A program made the translations under genes and the position numbers. This document shows positions 51,445 to 60,292 of a stretch of DNA of 63,460 nucleotides, in pieces. Under the pieces are notes generated by a model. It saw only the letters and a program-made list of their open reading frames with translations, was not told where the DNA came from and did not search any database. The DNA is from CAZYQW01 sp964649825 (GTDB lineage Bacteria > Planctomycetota > B15-G4 > JADJEK01): NCBI GenBank assembly GCA_964649825.1, contig CAZYQW010000002.1, positions 1 through 63,460 of the forward strand, written 5' to 3'. The number at the start of each line of letters is the position of its first letter. Positions within the stretch are counted from its first letter, which is position 1.

Positions 51445-53532
51445 TCATGGAGTGGTGAACGCCGACGGCGACGCCGCGGACCCATACCAGGGCCCGTCCC
51501 GCAGCACGACGGGAATCAGCGGCAAGGCCGGGTCCCCGTCGCCGGGCGTCTGCGTCCGACAGACGACGTAGTACTCGTGGACGGACGACGGGGCGAGTCC
51601 GTTCAGCAGGACCGAGTGCGACGGGCTCGGCGAAGCGTGAGTCGTCGTGACCGTCTGCCAGGGCGCGGTCCCGACGCGATGGATGACGTCGAACTCCTTG
51701 ACCGGAAGAGCGGTCTCGAAGGCGATCGTCGCGCTGGTCGACGTCACGGCGGTGACATGGGGGACGTCCGGGAACGCGCGGAAGTGGTAGCGTTCGCCGT
51801 ACGAGACCGGGAACGCCTGCTCCTCCGCGGCCGGCTTGGTGCTCCACGCGGCAGAGATCCGGTTGATCGGCGAATGCGTCACCTCCCACTCGTGTCCGTG
51901 GTTCCTGACGAGGGGTCCGAAGAATCCGATCATCCGTTTCGTCCAAGCGCTGATGAGCGGTCCCGCGCCGAGCTTGACGTCGACGGTGAGGTTCGAGCTC
52001 CAGAGCCGCGGCCACCAGCCGTTCATCGATGTCGTGAAATCGAGGATCGAGTCGAGCTCCGGGCAGGGCCCGCCGAGATTGTCGCGATGGTCGCCTACGA
52101 ACATGAACCGGAGGCCGTCGGGCGTCGTGACGTGATACGCGTAGTTGGTTGGATCGTTCGTCGACGGCGTGCCGCCGCACGTCAGGGTCGACATCGTCTG
52201 CGTACCCGCGAACGTGCGCAGCTCGCAGTCGAAGTTGGGTCCGACCAGCAAAGGATCGACGTCGTTCGGCTGGATCCGCGTGGGGTCGATGATCTTCGCG
52301 ACCGCGTCGCAGTACGCCGGCAAGAAGGAGCAGATCGCCGGGTAGTACGAGCTGTTCTCGAAGTGCTCGACCAGCGACTCGGTGTCGTTTGGATCCTTCG
52401 CCGCCGGGCCGTAGACCTCCTTTCCGGCGGCGTACATGAGGTAGATCACCGGATACGAGGCGTGGTCGTGGTGGTAGTGCGTGACGATCAGGAAGTCGAG
52501 CCGATCGACCAGCTTCAACATCGTGTCGCCATCGATGAACATCGCGATGCCGGGGGCGGGGACGATCCCGTCCTGATCCGGTCCGAACGTCAAGTCCGCC
52601 GCGAACGTGCATGACTCCGTCTTCACGACGTAGGACGAGCTGTAGAGCTTCGAGATGCACGCTTCCCCCGGACCGACCTCGCACGAATCGAGGTGCTCCA
52701 CGATCTCCTTGGCGCGCGCCATGTACCAATCGGTGAACGGAGTCGACGTCGTGACGTTCAGGTCGTAGAGGGCGTCGTACTCGACGGCGTGGCGATCGAG
52801 CTGGTCCACGAGCCACTGCCGCTGCGCGCGCGTCGCGGACGGCATCGACGTGACGGCCGGCAGGAACGCCAGGAACGCGCTCACGGTTTCGATCGGGATC
52901 AAGTCGGGAGGCGTCGGGTCGCCGCTCGTGAAGATCTCGAGGTCATCGAGCATGACGTAGGGCGGATTCGACGCGGTCGCGGACGCAGTCAGCGAGAACT
53001 CGAGAGTGTACGTGCTGGAAGGCACCCCGAGGTGGGCCACCTGCCTCCCGAGAACGCCCGAGGCGGAGAGCGGATTGCCGCGCTCATTCGTCCAGCTCGT
53101 GACGAACTGCGGCGTGTTCGTCGCGACCTCGATCACGCTCAACGTCAGGGTCCAGTCCGAGGTGCCGGTGGCCGCCGTGGTGCGCGCCGCCATCTTGAAC
53201 ACGACGTCGGTCGGGTCGACGACCGGGGTAACGCTCAGCTTCGCGGGTGGCGTCTGACCTGCGACTTCGGGTTGGAGCGCGCGAGCGCCCTGGGTGCCGA
53301 TGAACACGTTCTTCCCGTTCCCACCCCAGAGCTCCCAATTCTCGAAGGTGAAGGTCATCACTCCGGATGGGTCGGCGACCGGGAACGTGGCCGTGGACGG
53401 TATCGAGTCGTTCCAGGGTGCGACCGGCCAAACGGGTGCCTCCGACGGCTCGAATCCGGTGACGAACGGCTGACCCCACGAGGAAGCGGCAACCGAGCCG
53501 ACGACGAGCAGTGCACAGGCGAGGCGGATCAT
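51445..53532 (-). CDS. Secreted metallo-beta-lactamase-fold protein with fibronectin-like C-terminus
   Basis: Exported protein of 695 residues. GGAGGTCG six bases before the ATG at 53532 fixes the start, and the signal ends near SSWGQ. Residues ~20-195 form a beta-sandwich, perhaps carbohydrate-binding. The metallo-beta-lactamase domain has FLIVTHYHHDHASYP (the HxHxDH zinc motif) and FMFVGDHRDN; it is a hydrolase of unknown substrate. The last ~100 residues look like a fibronectin type III domain (HVTAVTSTSATIAFETA, LNGLAPSSVHEYYVVCRTQ). It is probably an extracellular enzyme. It sits divergently from the beta-helix gene. Confidence 0.83.
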   Translation of the reverse strand: MIRLACALLVVGSVAASSWGQPFVTGFEPSEAPVWPVAPWNDSIPSTATFPVADPSGVMTFTFENWELWGGNGKNVFIGTQGARALQPEVAGQTPPAKLSVTPVVDPTDVVFKMAARTTAATGTSDWTLTLSVIEVATNTPQFVTSWTNERGNPLSASGVLGRQVAHLGVPSSTYTLEFSLTASATASNPPYVMLDDLEIFTSGDPTPPDLIPIETVSAFLAFLPAVTSMPSATRAQRQWLVDQLDRHAVEYDALYDLNVTTSTPFTDWYMARAKEIVEHLDSCEVGPGEACISKLYSSSYVVKTESCTFAADLTFGPDQDGIVPAPGIAMFIDGDTMLKLVDRLDFLIVTHYHHDHASYPVIYLMYAAGKEVYGPAAKDPNDTESLVEHFENSSYYPAICSFLPAYCDAVAKIIDPTRIQPNDVDPLLVGPNFDCELRTFAGTQTMSTLTCGGTPSTNDPTNYAYHVTTPDGLRFMFVGDHRDNLGGPCPELDSILDFTTSMNGWWPRLWSSNLTVDVKLGAGPLISAWTKRMIGFFGPLVRNHGHEWEVTHSPINRISAAWSTKPAAEEQAFPVSYGERYHFRAFPDVPHVTAVTSTSATIAFETALPVKEFDVIHRVGTAPWQTVTTTHASPSPSHSVLLNGLAPSSVHEYYVVCRTQTPGDGDPALPLIPVVLRDGPWYGSAASPSAFTTP

Positions 53533-53687
53533 GTGCGACCTCCGGATGACGTTTCCTGCATCTGGTTTCCTGCATCCGTTGGTGTCGGTCGCCGGCGCGG
53601 CGCTGCGCCTTTTTTTCGATTCTCCGGGAACCGCGGGACGGGGCTGGACACGAACCGTGCACGATGCTGCGTCGTACAGGAGATTCC

Positions 53688-56036
53688 ATGAAGTTCTCAG
53701 CGTCTCGTCCGCTCTCGATGGCATGCGTCCTCGCGGTCTTCCTTGGAGCATCCGAGGTTCGCGAGATCGCGGCGCAGGTCTACCCGGTCACGAACTACGG
53801 CGTGAAACCCGACGACGGCGTCGACGACGAGGCGGCTCTGGCCGCTCTGATCGCGATGGTCCCGTCCGGGTCGACCCTGTCGTTCGCGGCGGGCACGTAC
53901 GACTTCTTCGGCACGGGGACGGCCGCGCACGTCGACGTGAGCGGACTGGCGAAGCTCGTGTTCCAGGGCGACCCGAGCAACCGGCCCGTCCTCCTGTTCC
54001 ACAACCGCGACCTCCGCGGCCTGTGGGTGCGGGACTCGGCCAAGATCACCTTCGAGAACTTCGTGCTCGACTACACGGCGCCGTTTTTCGCGCAGGGGGC
54101 GATCCAGGCGCTCGGGGTCGACGCGAACAACCGCAGCTACATGGAGATCGACTTGGACCCGGGATATCCGAACCCGGTGACCGACGTCCTCCTGAACACG
54201 CACGCGCACGCGGTCGTCGCGCACCACCCCGTGAATCGGCGGATCCGAGAGCGGACCGACCAGTTCTACCTGGACGAGAACGAGCCCGCCGCGCAGCGGA
54301 TCACGGACCAGGGAAACGGGATCTTCCGCGTTCTCTTCAAAAGCAACTACAACTGGGCGAACACCAACATCGCGGTCGGAGACCTCTATACCCTGAAGGC
54401 GAACAACCAGATCCCCATCGTCTACGCTACGCACAACGAGGAACTGACGCTTCGAGACGTGAGGATCCACTCGTCCGGTTCCGCCGCCGTCATCGACGTC
54501 GACGGCACGTCGAACGCGTACGAAGACGTATGGATCGAACCGAAGGCGGACGAGCTGCTCTCGTCGAACCGCGACGGCCTGTACTTGGTGCATCAGCGTC
54601 ATGGACCCACGGTGAGGGACTGCCGGATGGTCCGCACCGGTGATGACGCGATCGCGATCCGAAGCTCGTTCGTTCGGGTGTTCTTCCTCGATCCGATCAT
54701 GTATCCGAATTGGGTCGCCTTCGACGGAATCCTGCCGGTACAGCCCGGCGACACGTTCGAGTTCTATGATCAGACGACGTTCGCGACGTCCGCCACCGCG
54801 ACCGTCGTCTCGAGCGTCATCATAGGTGGCGTCGTTGCGGTCGAGTTCACCGCGCCTCCGCCGACCGTCCTCGGGGAGCGGGCCGTGAATCTCGACATCC
54901 ACGGCAACGGCTTCCTCGTCGAGGGGAACGTGATCCGACATCACCGGGCGCGGGGGATGCTGATCAAGGCGAGCGACGGCGTGATCCGGCATAACGACGT
55001 CCACGGATCGACGATGGGGGGGATCCTCCTCGGCCCCGAGATCGGGGTCTGGAACGAGTCGGGGTTCGTCAGGAACGTGGAGGTCCACGAGAACGTCATC
55101 CGCGAGGTGGCGTCGCGTCACCCCAGCGCCCCCCTGGGCGGAGGAATCGCGGTCTACGCGCTCTTCCCCACGGACGGCAGCACTCCCACGATCGAGACGG
55201 CGCACTGGCAGAACCGCGAAATCCACATCCATGACAACCTGATCGATGGCGCGGGCGTCTGTGGCGTCATCCTCGAGAACCTCGACGGGGGATCGGTGAC
55301 GAACAACCGGATCGTCAACTGCCAGTGGAACCCTTTCTCGGCGTCGAACGGCGCGATCTACGGCCTCGACACCCCGGTCGACGCGATCATCCACGTCCAG
55401 AAGTGCCAGGACGTCACGATCACGGGGAACGAGATCGAGACCACCTCCGGACACGGCGGGTACCACGTCTCCTCGAGCAGCGTGAACGTGACGACGTCGG
55501 GGAACACCCGCGTCTTCCACACGAACTTCGAGGAGGACGGCCACCCCGGTTGGCCTTCGACCGCGTCCTACCCGTACCACAACGTCCATACCGCGTCGTG
55601 GACGCATGCCGAGGACGGCGTTCCCTTCACGATGGCGCAGTGGGGGCTGTTCGGGAATCACACGCAGTACCCGTACTACATCGGGCGGCAAACGAGTCGT
55701 ACCCAGTACGACCAGGCCACGCTGGAGCTCGAGGTCGTCGATCCGACCAAGGTCGAGTTCGCGGTCGGATCGAACGGGCTTCTGAACACGTGGACGCTCG
55801 ACGTCGAGATCGAGCCCCTCGGGTCGGGGATGCCGAACGCGCTCGGGACGTTCGCGAACACGGCGGCCGACCTGGACGCGAGCGCGCCGGTGCCGTACTT
55901 CACGACGAAGCAGATCCCGTTGACGGTGGGGCCCGGCACGTACGTGCTCCGTTTCCGTCGCAGCTCATCCGGCGCGCCGGCCAGTCCGTACGTCTACCTC
56001 GACGACCTGCTCGTGGGGCACGGGGCGCTGCCGTAG
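53688..56036 (+). CDS. Secreted right-handed beta-helix (pectate-lyase-like) protein
   Basis: Exported protein of 782 residues. AGGAG before the ATG at 53688 and a signal peptide ending near EIAAQV fix the start. TNYGVKPDDGVDDEAALAAL is the classic N-terminal pectate-lyase-3/glycoside-hydrolase-28-like opening, followed by beta-helix coils (GLYLVHQRHGPTVRDCRMVR, VRDSAKITFENFVLD, VIRHNDVHGSTMGGILLGPE). A ~120-residue beta-sandwich ends the protein (YVLRFRRSSSGAPASPYVYL), similar in style to the sandwich of the MBL protein. It probably binds or cleaves an acidic polysaccharide; catalytic residues could not be assigned. Confidence 0.83.
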   Translation: MKFSASRPLSMACVLAVFLGASEVREIAAQVYPVTNYGVKPDDGVDDEAALAALIAMVPSGSTLSFAAGTYDFFGTGTAAHVDVSGLAKLVFQGDPSNRPVLLFHNRDLRGLWVRDSAKITFENFVLDYTAPFFAQGAIQALGVDANNRSYMEIDLDPGYPNPVTDVLLNTHAHAVVAHHPVNRRIRERTDQFYLDENEPAAQRITDQGNGIFRVLFKSNYNWANTNIAVGDLYTLKANNQIPIVYATHNEELTLRDVRIHSSGSAAVIDVDGTSNAYEDVWIEPKADELLSSNRDGLYLVHQRHGPTVRDCRMVRTGDDAIAIRSSFVRVFFLDPIMYPNWVAFDGILPVQPGDTFEFYDQTTFATSATATVVSSVIIGGVVAVEFTAPPPTVLGERAVNLDIHGNGFLVEGNVIRHHRARGMLIKASDGVIRHNDVHGSTMGGILLGPEIGVWNESGFVRNVEVHENVIREVASRHPSAPLGGGIAVYALFPTDGSTPTIETAHWQNREIHIHDNLIDGAGVCGVILENLDGGSVTNNRIVNCQWNPFSASNGAIYGLDTPVDAIIHVQKCQDVTITGNEIETTSGHGGYHVSSSSVNVTTSGNTRVFHTNFEEDGHPGWPSTASYPYHNVHTASWTHAEDGVPFTMAQWGLFGNHTQYPYYIGRQTSRTQYDQATLELEVVDPTKVEFAVGSNGLLNTWTLDVEIEPLGSGMPNALGTFANTAADLDASAPVPYFTTKQIPLTVGPGTYVLRFRRSSSGAPASPYVYLDDLLVGHGALP

Positions 56037-56121
56037 GGGCGCGATCCGAATTCACGGGAATGTGTGAGTGGTTCCGCGGGCGGGTGGCGCATGAGGGGGT
56101 GTCGCTCCGAAGGAGGTTCCA

Positions 56122-57678
56122 ATGCGGACCACCATGCTGCTCATCGTTGCCATGGGCCTCTCCCCCCTCGCCGCGGGGCAAGCCCCGTGCGGTACCTGGG
56201 AGGTCACTTCCGTCCCGGCCGATCCGAGCTGGTACAGCACCTGGCTGAAGGACGTCTCCGCCCTCGGCTCCGACGATGCGTGGGCGGTCGGTTACTTCAG
56301 CGTCCCCAAGACCGTCGGTTCCGGGTACGAGGAGTTCACCTACGCGGTTCACTGGGACGGCTCGAAATGGACGCAGGTCTCGACGCCGAACTCGTCGCCG
56401 TATCCGGGCGGAACGAGCTGTTACCTCAGCACGGTCGAGATGGTCTCGTCGAACGACGTCTGGGCGGCCGGCAGCCGGTACGGCGACGCGGGAGGTCTCT
56501 CGGTCGGCGATTGGATCTTCGTCCTCCACTACGACGGCTCGACGTGGCAGGAGGTGTCGGTCGCGAGCCCTCCCGGCGGCGTGAGCATCAACTTCTCCGG
56601 TACACGGGTCACCGAGAGCATCTCGTTCGGCCCGAGCAACGTCTGGTTCGGTGGCTGGTGGGGCGAGCCGAACCAGGTCGGGTCGGTCACGTGGCGGCCG
56701 CTCCTCATGAACTGGGACGGCTCGAAGCTGACGATCCACGACGGTCCGGCCCCGCACGACGGATACTACGGCTTCCACGTGGAGTCGATGTCGGCGACCG
56801 GGCCGAACGACGTGTGGGCGGCGTGCGCGAAGAACACGGCCGGCGGCGACTCGGCGAAGGCGGTCATCCTTCACTATGACGGCTCCACCTGGACGCAGGT
56901 GCAGATCCCCGACGCGCCGATCGCGTTCGAGATGAACGAGGTCGTCGCCATCGCGCCGAATGACGTGTGGGCGTTCGGGACGATCCCGTGGACGACCCAG
57001 GGGTACGTCCTCCACTACGACGGCAGCGCCTGGACGCCGGTCGCGAACGGTCCGTACGTCGATACCGCGACCGCCCAGGGCGGCACGATCTACTTCGGCA
57101 CCGAGCCGATCGCACAGGTGCCGCACGGCACGATCTCGATGCTCGACAACGGCACGGTCACGCTGCTCGAGCCGCTCGCGAACCTGACCCAGCCGGCGCT
57201 GCTCAACATGGATTCGTACGATCCGTGCGGCGCGTGGGCGGTCGGCCGCCATTCGGTCGCGGGCGAGGGGCAGCGCCCGCTCGCGGTGCGGATGGACGGC
57301 GCGTCGGTCTGGAAGACCGTCGGCGAGGGAATCGCCGGAACGTTCGGGCTCACGCCGAAGCTGGCCGGGATCGGGACGCTCGCCGGCGGCAGCGCTCTTC
57401 AGATCGCGCTCTCGGACGCGCTCCCGGGCGCGGCGAGCACGTTGATCGTCGGTGCGGCCGCGGCGAACCTCCCGCTGTTCGGCGGGACCCTCGTGCCGAC
57501 CCCGTCGATCCTTCTCCCGGGTCTCCCGGTCGGCGCGAGCGGCGGCTGGGTGATCGGCGCGACGTGGCCGAGCGGCGTCCCCTCCGGAGCGAATCTCTAC
57601 CTCCAGGCCTGGCTCGCCGACCCGAACGCGATCCAGGGCTACTCCGCGAGCCAGGGCCTCCACGCGAAGGTGCCGTAA
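56122..57678 (+). CDS. Secreted repeat protein with shared C-terminal module
   Basis: Exported protein of 518 residues. AAGGAGG immediately upstream of ATG 56122 is a near-perfect ribosome site. After the signal peptide (MRTTMLLIVAMGLSPLAAG), kelch/BNR-like repeats with a SNDVWAAG, PNDVWAFG or SDDAWAVGY edge and a LHYDGSTWTQV strand form a propeller. The last ~120 residues (GTFGLTPKLAGIGTLAGGSA to SQGLHAKVP) are the module also seen at the ends of the 47493 and 57822 products. It is followed by a terminator-like hairpin. Confidence 0.85.
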   Translation: MRTTMLLIVAMGLSPLAAGQAPCGTWEVTSVPADPSWYSTWLKDVSALGSDDAWAVGYFSVPKTVGSGYEEFTYAVHWDGSKWTQVSTPNSSPYPGGTSCYLSTVEMVSSNDVWAAGSRYGDAGGLSVGDWIFVLHYDGSTWQEVSVASPPGGVSINFSGTRVTESISFGPSNVWFGGWWGEPNQVGSVTWRPLLMNWDGSKLTIHDGPAPHDGYYGFHVESMSATGPNDVWAACAKNTAGGDSAKAVILHYDGSTWTQVQIPDAPIAFEMNEVVAIAPNDVWAFGTIPWTTQGYVLHYDGSAWTPVANGPYVDTATAQGGTIYFGTEPIAQVPHGTISMLDNGTVTLLEPLANLTQPALLNMDSYDPCGAWAVGRHSVAGEGQRPLAVRMDGASVWKTVGEGIAGTFGLTPKLAGIGTLAGGSALQIALSDALPGAASTLIVGAAAANLPLFGGTLVPTPSILLPGLPVGASGGWVIGATWPSGVPSGANLYLQAWLADPNAIQGYSASQGLHAKVP

Positions 57679-57701
57679 GGGTCTGGCTTCGCGAGGAGAC
57701 G

Positions 57702-57734
57702 CCGGCGGTGTCGCCGGGTCGCCCGCGGTTTTTT
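57702..57734 (+). terminator. Candidate intrinsic terminator
   Basis: CCGGCG (57702-57707), loop GTGT, CGCCGG (57712-57717) is followed by a short second dyad (CGGG-TCG-CCCG) and TTTTTT at 57729-57734. It stands 24 bp past the stop of the 56122 gene. Confidence 0.6.
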
Positions 57735-57786
57735 GCCGAACCGAGAAGACCGCGCGAGACCTGGTCCTGGGTCTTCGGCTCCCTCG

Positions 57787-57802
57787 GGGGTTGTCAAACC
57801 CC
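57787..57802 (+). other. Leader hairpin before FG-GAP gene
   Basis: GGGGTT-GTCA-AACCCC is a perfect six-bp stem 19 bp before the ATG at 57822. It may affect translation or mRNA stability; no riboswitch class is recognised. Confidence 0.35.
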
Positions 57803-57821
57803 TGTTCACGGAGTTCGATCC

Positions 57822-59393
57822 ATGGCTCGCCGACCTTCCCTCTTCGTCACGCTCCTCTTCGGTTCCACCGCGTTCGCGCAAACGGAGCTCCTCCATCTCA
57901 CCGGAGACCCGGGGATGAAGATCGGCCGATCGCTCGCGGCGCTCTCGGACGTCGACCAGGACGGCGTCCCCGACTTCGCGGTCGGCTACACGTACCTCGA
58001 TCTCCCCGGCGTCGCTATCCGTTCGGGACGGGACGGCTCGTGGCTCGGCAACCACCTCGGCTCGCCCTCGACGCGCGTCCGCGGGGTCGGGGACGTCGAC
58101 GGGAACGGCATGATCGACCTCGGGATCGGCGATCCGAGCCTCGGCGTGGTCCGCGTCATAACGTTCCCGAGCACGCTCACCGTCTTCCAGATCGATGAGG
58201 TGGACGGGATCGAGTTCGGCGCGTCGTTCGCCGGAGTCGGCGACGTCGACCAGGACGGCATCGGCGACATTCTGATCGGCGCGCCGAACGCGACGGTGAC
58301 GAAGTTCGAGTGCGGCTACGCGCGGCTCTACTCGGGCAAGACGGGCGCGCTGCTGCATCAGTGGAACGGGCTCGATCCGAGCGGCCACCTCGGCGCGTCC
58401 GTCGCGGCGGCCGGCGACGTCGACCACGATGGTTGGCCGGACCTGCTCATCGGCGAACCGAACGTCGTCGATCCGTCGGTGCGCGTCTACTCGGGGAAGA
58501 CGAAGGCGCTCCTCGCCGAGGTGGTCTCGAACCAGTCGTTCGACCGCTTCGGCACCTCGATCGACGGCGGCTTCGACCTCGACCAGGACGGCACGCCCGA
58601 CTTCCTGGTGGGCGCTCCACGGTTCGACGTCGCCCCCGCGTACGACTGCGGCCGCGTCGTCGTCGTGTCCGGCGCGACCTTCACCACGCTCGCCACGTTC
58701 CTCGGTTCGCAGAAAGACGCGCACCTGGGCGAGGCGGTGGCGGCGGCGGGCGACGTCGATCACGACGGAGTGGTCGATTTCCTCGGCGGCGAGCCGGATC
58801 ACACCCTGCCATTCGGCATCGACAAGGGCGCGGTCCGCGTCTTCTCGGGCGCGAACGGTGCGCTCCTTCGATCGTGGCACGGCGCCAGCACGTCGGTCGG
58901 CTTCGGGCGCGTGCTCGCCGGGCTCGGCGACCTGAACGGCGACGGGTTCGCCGAGGTCGGGTTCGCGGAGACCAGCGGAGCGGGGAACGCGTGGGTCCAC
59001 TCCGGCCGGGAGTACGACGCGGCGTGGAGCCTGTACGGCAACGGCCTGTCCGGCACGAACGGCGTGCCGGAGATCGAGCCCAGCGCCGACCCGACCCTTT
59101 GCGCGCCGTGGCAGCTCGAGCTGCGCTGCGTCGCGACGACGCCGGCCCCCGCGATCATCGTGATCGGGGCGAGCGCCGTCGACCTGCCGTCGGCGTACGG
59201 CGGATCGCTCCTCGCCGCGCCGAACGTCGTCAAGGCGTTGGTCCTGCCGAGCGGAACGACGGCCTTGCCGATTTCGTTCTGCGACGTGACGCTGACCGGA
59301 GTCGCGGCGTACCTGCAGCTCGTCCACGCCGACGCCGGCGCTCCGGCCGGCATCGCGTTCTCGCGCGGGCTTCACCTCGTCCTCGGGATGTGA
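57822..59393 (+). CDS. Secreted FG-GAP repeat protein with shared C-terminal module
   Basis: Exported protein of 523 residues. The signal peptide (MARRPSLFVTLLFGSTAFAQ) is followed by about seven FG-GAP repeats (SDVDQDGVPDFAVGYTY, GDVDQDGIGDILIGAPN, GDVDHDGWPDLLIGEPN, GDLNGDGFAEVGFAET), enough for one seven-bladed propeller. The C-terminal ~110 residues (PAIIVIGASAVDLP, VAAYLQLVHADA, SRGLHLVLGM) are a divergent copy of the shared module. GGAG is eight bases upstream. It is a paralogue of the 47493 product with about half the repeats. Confidence 0.86.
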   Translation: MARRPSLFVTLLFGSTAFAQTELLHLTGDPGMKIGRSLAALSDVDQDGVPDFAVGYTYLDLPGVAIRSGRDGSWLGNHLGSPSTRVRGVGDVDGNGMIDLGIGDPSLGVVRVITFPSTLTVFQIDEVDGIEFGASFAGVGDVDQDGIGDILIGAPNATVTKFECGYARLYSGKTGALLHQWNGLDPSGHLGASVAAAGDVDHDGWPDLLIGEPNVVDPSVRVYSGKTKALLAEVVSNQSFDRFGTSIDGGFDLDQDGTPDFLVGAPRFDVAPAYDCGRVVVVSGATFTTLATFLGSQKDAHLGEAVAAAGDVDHDGVVDFLGGEPDHTLPFGIDKGAVRVFSGANGALLRSWHGASTSVGFGRVLAGLGDLNGDGFAEVGFAETSGAGNAWVHSGREYDAAWSLYGNGLSGTNGVPEIEPSADPTLCAPWQLELRCVATTPAPAIIVIGASAVDLPSAYGGSLLAAPNVVKALVLPSGTTALPISFCDVTLTGVAAYLQLVHADAGAPAGIAFSRGLHLVLGM

Positions 59394-59422
59394 CTCCAAA
59401 CCGCGTGCGAGGGCGCCGGGTT

Positions 59423-59460
59423 CGCTCCGGGCTCGCTCCGTTCGGGGCGGGTCCGGAGCG
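59423..59460. terminator. Possible bidirectional terminator hairpin with TTCG loop
   Basis: CGCTCCGG (59423-59430) pairs with CCGGAGCG (59453-59460), extended by partly paired GCTCGCTCCG/GGGCGGG around a TTCG tetraloop at 59441-59444. It lies between the converging FG-GAP and sigma-factor genes. No T-run flanks it, so factor-independent termination is uncertain. Confidence 0.45.
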
Positions 59461-59488
59461 TGTTCGATTCGACGCCTGGACGCGTCGT

Positions 59489-60094
59489 TCAGACCGACGC
59501 GTCCGGTGGCTCCTCGATGCGGTCGGACAGCGCGGCGAGCGCGCGCGGGAGCAGGTTGCGGATCGCGGCCTCCGTCCGTCCCATGCGCGACGCGATCTCG
59601 GTTCGCGTCAAGCCGACCACCCGCGAGAGCAGGATCACCTCGCGATAGTCGTCCGGCAGCTCGGCGAACGCGGACTCGATACGTTCGATCGTCTCGCGAC
59701 GCATGACGGCGCGGCTCGGCGTGCAGAAGCTCTGGTACGCGTCGAAGAGCCCGCCGTCGTGTCCGGACCGATCGGGGGGAGGAACTTCCTTGCCTGGGTC
59801 GCGCTTCTGCGCACCCCAGAACTCGGCGCGGTGCCGGATCTTGTGAAGCGCTTGCGTGTACAGCCAGACGCGAAACGCACCCTCGCCCTCGTAACGGAAG
59901 GCGCCTGCGTCGGCGAGGACCTCGCGGCAGATCGACTGGACGAGGTCGCCGCTCGCCTCGCGTCGACGCAGCTTCGGACCGATGTTCAGCCGGACGTACG
60001 CGAACAGCGCGGGGAGGTGCCGTTCGATCAACGTGTTCAGGCTCGCCGCGTCGCCGCGGCTCGCGGCTTCGAACAACACGCGGCTCTGGTCCAT
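59489..60094 (-). CDS. ECF-type RNA polymerase sigma factor
   Basis: Sigma-70 family factor of 201 residues. Region 2: LIERHLPALFAYVRLNIGPK with SGDLVQSICREVL and FRVWLYTQALHKIRHRAEFW. Region 4: AELPDDYREVILLSRVVGLT and the helix-turn-helix EIASRMGRTEAAIRNLLPRA. It belongs to a different ECF group from the 4825 and 23044 factors. It is divergent from the kinase gene at 60293 with 198 bp between starts, the layout of a sigma/kinase signalling locus with a shared control region. Confidence 0.87.
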   Translation of the reverse strand: MDQSRVLFEAASRGDAASLNTLIERHLPALFAYVRLNIGPKLRRREASGDLVQSICREVLADAGAFRYEGEGAFRVWLYTQALHKIRHRAEFWGAQKRDPGKEVPPPDRSGHDGGLFDAYQSFCTPSRAVMRRETIERIESAFAELPDDYREVILLSRVVGLTRTEIASRMGRTEAAIRNLLPRALAALSDRIEEPPDASV

Positions 60095-60292
60095 GGAGCG
60101 GTTCCGGTTCCGAGCAGTGAGAGGACAGTCGCCGGGCCGTCGAGGATGCCCAACGCGGTATGACAGGTCATGGAACCCAAGTTGCAGCGCCTTCCGGCCG
60201 GTCCGACGCGAAGTGTATCATTCGACGCGTCGCGAAGGAGACGCACCCGATGAGCATCCGGAGCGTGGTTCCTTCGCCGTCGGGAGGTGCCT

